NCBI RefSeq assembly: GCF_014837165.1
Contig: NZ_JACSPM010000001.1
Location: 1,260,304-1,324,303, forward strand
Reading direction: 5' to 3'
From: Microbacterium gallinarum
Lineage (GTDB): Bacteria; Actinomycetota; Actinomycetes; Actinomycetales; Microbacteriaceae
Length of the DNA: 64,000 bases
Shown here: piece by piece, positions 60,503 through 64,000 of the stretch
How the letters are laid out: each line of letters opens with the position of its first letter
Position numbering within the stretch: position 1 is the stretch's first letter
The notes under the pieces: model-generated
Told to the model about the DNA's origin: nothing
The model's input: only the letters and a program-made list of their open reading frames with translations
The model's database searches: none
Program-made: the position numbers and the translations under genes

Positions 60503-61137
60503 CCTCGACCGACGAGTCGACGCGCATCGCGCCGCGGCTCACGTTCCAGCTGCCCGGGCGGTGGCTCGCCGTCGACCCGCGCGATCGGGCCGCGGCATCC
60601 CTCCGCATCGACGAGGTCGTGTGCGAAGTGGTCGGAACGGCCGACGACGCCGCGATCGCACGACGACGGCTGCGCGACCAGCTGCGGACCGTCGTCGAGA
60701 GAGCAGCGGATGCCTCGGCCCACGCCCTCTTCCTGTGCATCGAGATCGTGCCCGACCTGCCCACACCCGCGTCGCTCACGGTGCACGCGCCGGCGGGGAT
60801 GCGCATGACCCCGGCGGTGGGCACGTCGGCCGACGCCGTGCTCGCGGTGCTGCAGGAGAGCTTCCGCGTGCTGGACGTCGAGGGTGCCGAGACCGCCCGG
60901 CGGCTCGACGGGCCGCGGGCCAGCATGCTCCGGATCGACCGCGTGCACGAGGAGCATGTCGAGGAGGAGGGCGTCGAGGCGGTGTCGACGCGACTCGAAG
61001 CCGAGTACTGGTTCGCCGTGCCCGGGTCGAAGCAGGTCGTGCTCGCGAGCTTCGCCACCCCGCTCGGCGAGATCCGCTCCGCCATGCTCAACCTGTTCGA
61101 CTCGATCGCGCTCGCCGCGTCGTTCGGCACGGAATGA
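60499..61137 (+). CDS. Conserved protein of the WXG/hydrolase locus
   Basis: A 212-residue soluble protein. An N-terminal strand-rich part (RLTFQLPGRWLAVDP) leads to a helix-strand body ending in VPGSKQVVLASFATPLGEIRSAMLNLFDSIALAASF. This shape recalls DcrB/PsbP-like helper proteins that accompany type VII-like secretion loci in Actinobacteria, but I do not recognise a named family with confidence. GTG 60499 overlaps the lipoprotein stop by four bases, so it is the fourth gene of the cassette. Confidence 0.68.
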   Translation: MTSTDESTRIAPRLTFQLPGRWLAVDPRDRAAASLRIDEVVCEVVGTADDAAIARRRLRDQLRTVVERAADASAHALFLCIEIVPDLPTPASLTVHAPAGMRMTPAVGTSADAVLAVLQESFRVLDVEGAETARRLDGPRASMLRIDRVHEEHVEEEGVEAVSTRLEAEYWFAVPGSKQVVLASFATPLGEIRSAMLNLFDSIALAASFGTE

Positions 61138-61176
61138 TCCCGGCCGCCGAGGCGTTCGCAGACTCGGAGGACCCAC

Positions 61177-63420
61177 ATGGATTACGGACACTCACTCGAG
61201 TTCGGCGCATTCATCACACCCGCTGCGGCGGACCCCGACGTCCCCGTCCTGCTCTCGCAGGCGGCTGAGGCCTCGGGCCTCGACCTCGTCACCTTTCAGG
61301 ACCACCCCTACCAGCCCGCGTTCCTCGACACGTGGACGCTCATGTCGTTCGTGGCCGCGCGCACCGACCGCATCCGCATCGCTCCCAACGTGCTCAACGT
61401 GCCGCTGCGCCCGCCCGCCGTCGTGGCGCGGTCGGCGGCGAGTCTCGACCTGCTGTCGGGCGGCCGGTTCGACCTGGCGCTCGGCGCCGGCGGCTTCTGG
61501 GATGCGATCGAGGCGATGGGCGGCGGACGCCTCACGCCCGGCCAGGCGGTGACCGCGCTGGAGGAGGCGATCGACGTCATCCGCGCGCTGTGGGACACCA
61601 GCGAGCGGCGCGGTGCGTTCACCGACGGGGAGTTCCACCGCGTGCACGGCGCGAAGCGCGGACCGAGCCCGGCGCACCGCATCCCGATCTGGATCGGCGC
61701 GTACAAGCCGCGCATGCTCGCCCTCACCGGACGCAAGGGCGACGGCTGGCTCCCGTCCCTGGGGTACATGAAGCCGGGCGACCTGGCGCGCGGCAATGCG
61801 GCCATCGACGCGGCGGCCGAGTCGGCCGGTCGCGACCCCCGAGAGATCCGCCGTCTGCTCAACGTCGGGCAGCTCGCCGCCGACCCCGCCGAGTTCGCCG
61901 ACCGCCTCGCGCAGCTCGCGCTCGAGGACGGCATCGGCACGTTCATCCTCGCCGGCGACGACCCGCGACTGCTGCAGGCCTTCGGCCAGGAGGTCGCACC
62001 CGCGGTCCGCGAGCTGGTCGCCCGCGAGCGGACTGCGCGCGGCACGACGCAGGGCGAGGTGCGCTCCGCCGCCGCGCTCGCCGCACGCCGCGAGGGCATC
62101 GCCTACGACGACGTGCCCGGGGGCCTCACCGCGATCGAGCCCGGCGACTTCGGCTACGGCGACGTGCGGTCGACGTACATGCGCGGCGGATCGCCGGGCA
62201 TCGTGCTGCAGCCGGACTCGCCCGCCCAGGTCGCCGAGGCGATCGCTTTCGCCCGCCGGCACCCGGGACTCCCGCTCGCCGTGCGCAGCGGCGGCCACGG
62301 GATCAGCGGGCGCAGCACGAACGACGGCGGCATCGTGATCGACCTGCGCCGGCTCGACGCCATCGAGGTCCTCGACGAGGAGCGCCGTCTCGTGCGCATC
62401 GGGCCCGGAGCGCGCTGGATGCAGGTCGCCGCGGCCCTCGGCGAGCACGGCTGGGCGCTCACTTCGGGCGATTACGGCGGGGTCGGCGTCGGCGGCCTCG
62501 CGACCGCGGGCGGCATCGGCTTCCTCGCGCGCGAGCACGGCCTGACCATCGACCACCTGCGCGCGGTCGAGGTGGTGCTGGCCGATGGATCGATCGTGCG
62601 CGCCGACGCCGACACCCACCGCGACCTGTTCTGGGCGGTGCGGGGCGCAGGCGGCAACGTCGGCATCGTCACGGCCTTCGAGTTCGAGGTCGACGAGGTC
62701 GGCGCGATCGGGTGGGCGCAGCTCGCGTTCCAGGTCGACGACCTGCCGGAGTTCCTCAAGGGGTACGGCCGCGTCGTCGAGGAGTCGCCGCGGGACCTCA
62801 CCGCGTTCCTCCTCGCCGGCGGCCCGCGCCCAGGCCAGCCCCAGGTGGTCCAGCTGTACGGCGTGGTCGACTCCGACGACCCCGACACGATCATCGCGCG
62901 GCTGCAGCCGTTCGCCGAGCTGGCGCCGCTCGTGCAGCAGTCCGTGCAGGTCGCGTCGTACGCCCAGGTCATGGCCAATGCGGATCTCGGCCCCCAGCAC
63001 GGCGTGGGCGAGCCCCATTCGCGCTCGGGACTGATCGAGCACATCACGCCCGAGTTCGCAGAGACGGCGGCACGGATGCTGGCCTCCGGCGCGGTGCCGT
63101 TCTTCCAGCTCCGCGCGGTCGGCGGAGCGGTGGCCGACGTGGCCGAGGACGCCACGGCGTACGCCCACCGCTCGGCGAACTTCTCCGTCGTGGCGCTCGG
63201 CTCCGACGCCCAGCGCCTCGACGTGCAGTGGCAGGCGCTCGCCGCGCACACCGCGGGGATGTACCTGAGCTTCGACTCGTCGGAGCGGCCCGAGCGCATC
63301 GCCGAGGCCTTCCCGCCGGCGACGCTCGAGCGGCTGCGCGCCGTGAAGGCCGCGTACGACCCGACGTGCGTGTTCCGCGACAACTTCGCGATCGAGCCGG
63401 CCGAGTCCGAGGCGGCCTGA
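61177..63420 (+). CDS. Fusion of LLM-type flavin monooxygenase and covalent FAD oxidase
   Basis: A 747-residue protein. Residues 1-285 are a luciferase-like (LLM) F420/FMN-dependent oxidoreductase (FGAFITPAAADPD, VTFQDHPYQPAFLDTW, SGGRFDLALGAGGF, IGAYKPRML). Residues 330-747 are a berberine-bridge-type FAD oxidase: the flavinylation His is H374 in RSGGHGISGR, and GDYGGVGVGG lacks the cysteine used for a second covalent link. The BBE tail YDPTCVFRDNFAI ends the protein. A GGAGGAC site precedes ATG 61177. The two halves normally occur as separate enzymes, so coupled oxidation steps are possible; the substrate is unknown. Confidence 0.88.
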   Translation: MDYGHSLEFGAFITPAAADPDVPVLLSQAAEASGLDLVTFQDHPYQPAFLDTWTLMSFVAARTDRIRIAPNVLNVPLRPPAVVARSAASLDLLSGGRFDLALGAGGFWDAIEAMGGGRLTPGQAVTALEEAIDVIRALWDTSERRGAFTDGEFHRVHGAKRGPSPAHRIPIWIGAYKPRMLALTGRKGDGWLPSLGYMKPGDLARGNAAIDAAAESAGRDPREIRRLLNVGQLAADPAEFADRLAQLALEDGIGTFILAGDDPRLLQAFGQEVAPAVRELVARERTARGTTQGEVRSAAALAARREGIAYDDVPGGLTAIEPGDFGYGDVRSTYMRGGSPGIVLQPDSPAQVAEAIAFARRHPGLPLAVRSGGHGISGRSTNDGGIVIDLRRLDAIEVLDEERRLVRIGPGARWMQVAAALGEHGWALTSGDYGGVGVGGLATAGGIGFLAREHGLTIDHLRAVEVVLADGSIVRADADTHRDLFWAVRGAGGNVGIVTAFEFEVDEVGAIGWAQLAFQVDDLPEFLKGYGRVVEESPRDLTAFLLAGGPRPGQPQVVQLYGVVDSDDPDTIIARLQPFAELAPLVQQSVQVASYAQVMANADLGPQHGVGEPHSRSGLIEHITPEFAETAARMLASGAVPFFQLRAVGGAVADVAEDATAYAHRSANFSVVALGSDAQRLDVQWQALAAHTAGMYLSFDSSERPERIAEAFPPATLERLRAVKAAYDPTCVFRDNFAIEPAESEAA

Positions 63421-63500
63421 CCGAACCGAGCAGGATCGAGGAAGCGGGGTGTCCGCGATGGCGGGCAGACTGTAGCGTCGCCATCGATCGGAAGGACCCC

Positions 63501-64000
63501 ATGGCCGAGGCATCCGTCCCCCACATCGCCGACTCGCACGAGGTCATCCGCGTCATCGGAGCTCGTGAGAACAACCTCAAGAACGTCGACGTCGAGATCC
63601 CGAAGCGCCGCCTGACGGTCTTCACGGGGGTCAGCGGCTCCGGCAAGTCATCGCTGGTGTTCGGCACGATCGCCAACGAGTCGCAGCGTCTCATCAATGA
63701 GACCTACCCGACGTTCGTGCAGCAGTTCATGGCGCAGCTCAGCCGCCCCGAGGTCGACGGGCTCGAGAACGTGAGTCCGGCGATCATCGTCGATCAGGAG
63801 CGCATGGGCGCGAACGCGCGGTCGACCGTGGGCACGGCGACCGATGCCCACGCCATGCTGCGTCTGCTGTTCAGCCGCATCGGGCAGCCGCACGTCGGAT
63901 CGCCGCAGGCGTTCTCGTTCAACGTGCCCTCGGTGTCGGGAGCCGGCGCGGTCACGATCGCCGTCGGCAAGGACAAGGGCAAGAAGGAGCGCCGCTCGTT
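63501..64000 (+). CDS. UvrA-like excinuclease/ABC ATPase (N-terminal part)
   Basis: The first 166 residues of a UvrA-superfamily ATPase, cut by the window end. GARENNLKNVDVEIPKR and the Walker A GVSGSGKSS open the first ATPase. The next segment, NESQRLINETYPTFVQQFMAQLSRPEVDGLENVSPAIIVDQ, resembles the short UvrA-like resistance proteins of Actinobacteria rather than classical UvrA, which has a different spacing here. It may serve drug resistance (DrrC-like) instead of nucleotide excision. TAGCGT and GGAAGGA upstream support ATG 63501. Confidence 0.82.
   Translation, partial: MAEASVPHIADSHEVIRVIGARENNLKNVDVEIPKRRLTVFTGVSGSGKSSLVFGTIANESQRLINETYPTFVQQFMAQLSRPEVDGLENVSPAIIVDQERMGANARSTVGTATDAHAMLRLLFSRIGQPHVGSPQAFSFNVPSVSGAGAVTIAVGKDKGKKERRS

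Noticed and set aside
61192-63513. 773-codon open frame on the minus strand
   Set aside because: Antisense to the LLM-FAD fusion gene; no domain or ribosome-binding site.

Overview
The window reads as ordinary chromosome of a high-GC Gram-positive actinobacterium, most likely Microbacterium or a close relative in the Microbacteriaceae. I infer this from gene content (DUF3073, a DUF3516 helicase, an SCP-like gene beside purM/purF, a TipA-type MerR), from GTG starts, from about 70% GC with strong G/C at third codon positions, and from many start codons that sit 6-7 nt after a TAnnnT box, as in leaderless actinobacterial mRNAs. I see no tRNA, rRNA, CRISPR array, insertion sequence or prophage. 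The one mobile element I can support is an intein.

Layout. 1-5243: sugar-uptake operon (solute-binding protein end, two MalF/MalG-type permeases, a GH1 beta-glucosidase, a LacI regulator), with a 17-bp hairpin between binding protein and first permease. 5299-10282: VOC protein, NCS2 uracil permease, purC and a DHA2 exporter. 10397-18255: purD, an SCP-like gene, small membrane and hypothetical genes, purM-purF, a CynX-like transporter, DUF3073 and a universal stress protein. 18320-20736: two back-to-back regulators, PadR plus a DUF4097 protein facing a TipAL-like MerR gene, each with a visible operator. 20808-23366: small membrane protein, SAP/Rho-N protein, topoisomerase IB and a tandem crcB pair. 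23482-32269: an RND exporter with a long acidic tail, two DUF998-like membrane proteins around a monooxygenase-domain protein, and a DEAD-box RNA helicase with a repetitive N-terminal region.

32334-38931: a TetR/hydrolase divergon, an Rv2578c-type radical SAM gene carrying a homing-endonuclease intein next to a LexA-like box, a VanY-type carboxypeptidase and an acyl-CoA dehydrogenase. 39242-45010: a three-gene ECF vitamin transporter (YkoEDC-like), pirin, GNAT and a secreted SGNH esterase. 45095-57337: Ski2-like DUF3516 helicase, SDR, recQ, fhs, two GNAT genes around a GNAT-GH16 fusion, and an acyl-CoA oxidase. 57431-64000: tag, a four-gene locus (WXG-like protein, WXG-TM-alpha/beta-hydrolase, lipoprotein, helper-like protein) that looks like a type VII secretion-style effector cassette, an LLM-flavin/FAD-oxidase fusion, and the start of a UvrA-like ATPase.

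The observations most worth following are the tipA-like locus with a leaderless 19-bp-spacer promoter and an internal start for a TipAS-like short form, the intein that splits the [4Fe-4S] motif of a probable SOS gene, the WXG/hydrolase cassette, the GNAT-GH16 fusion, and a 49-bp palindrome present twice between convergent genes.
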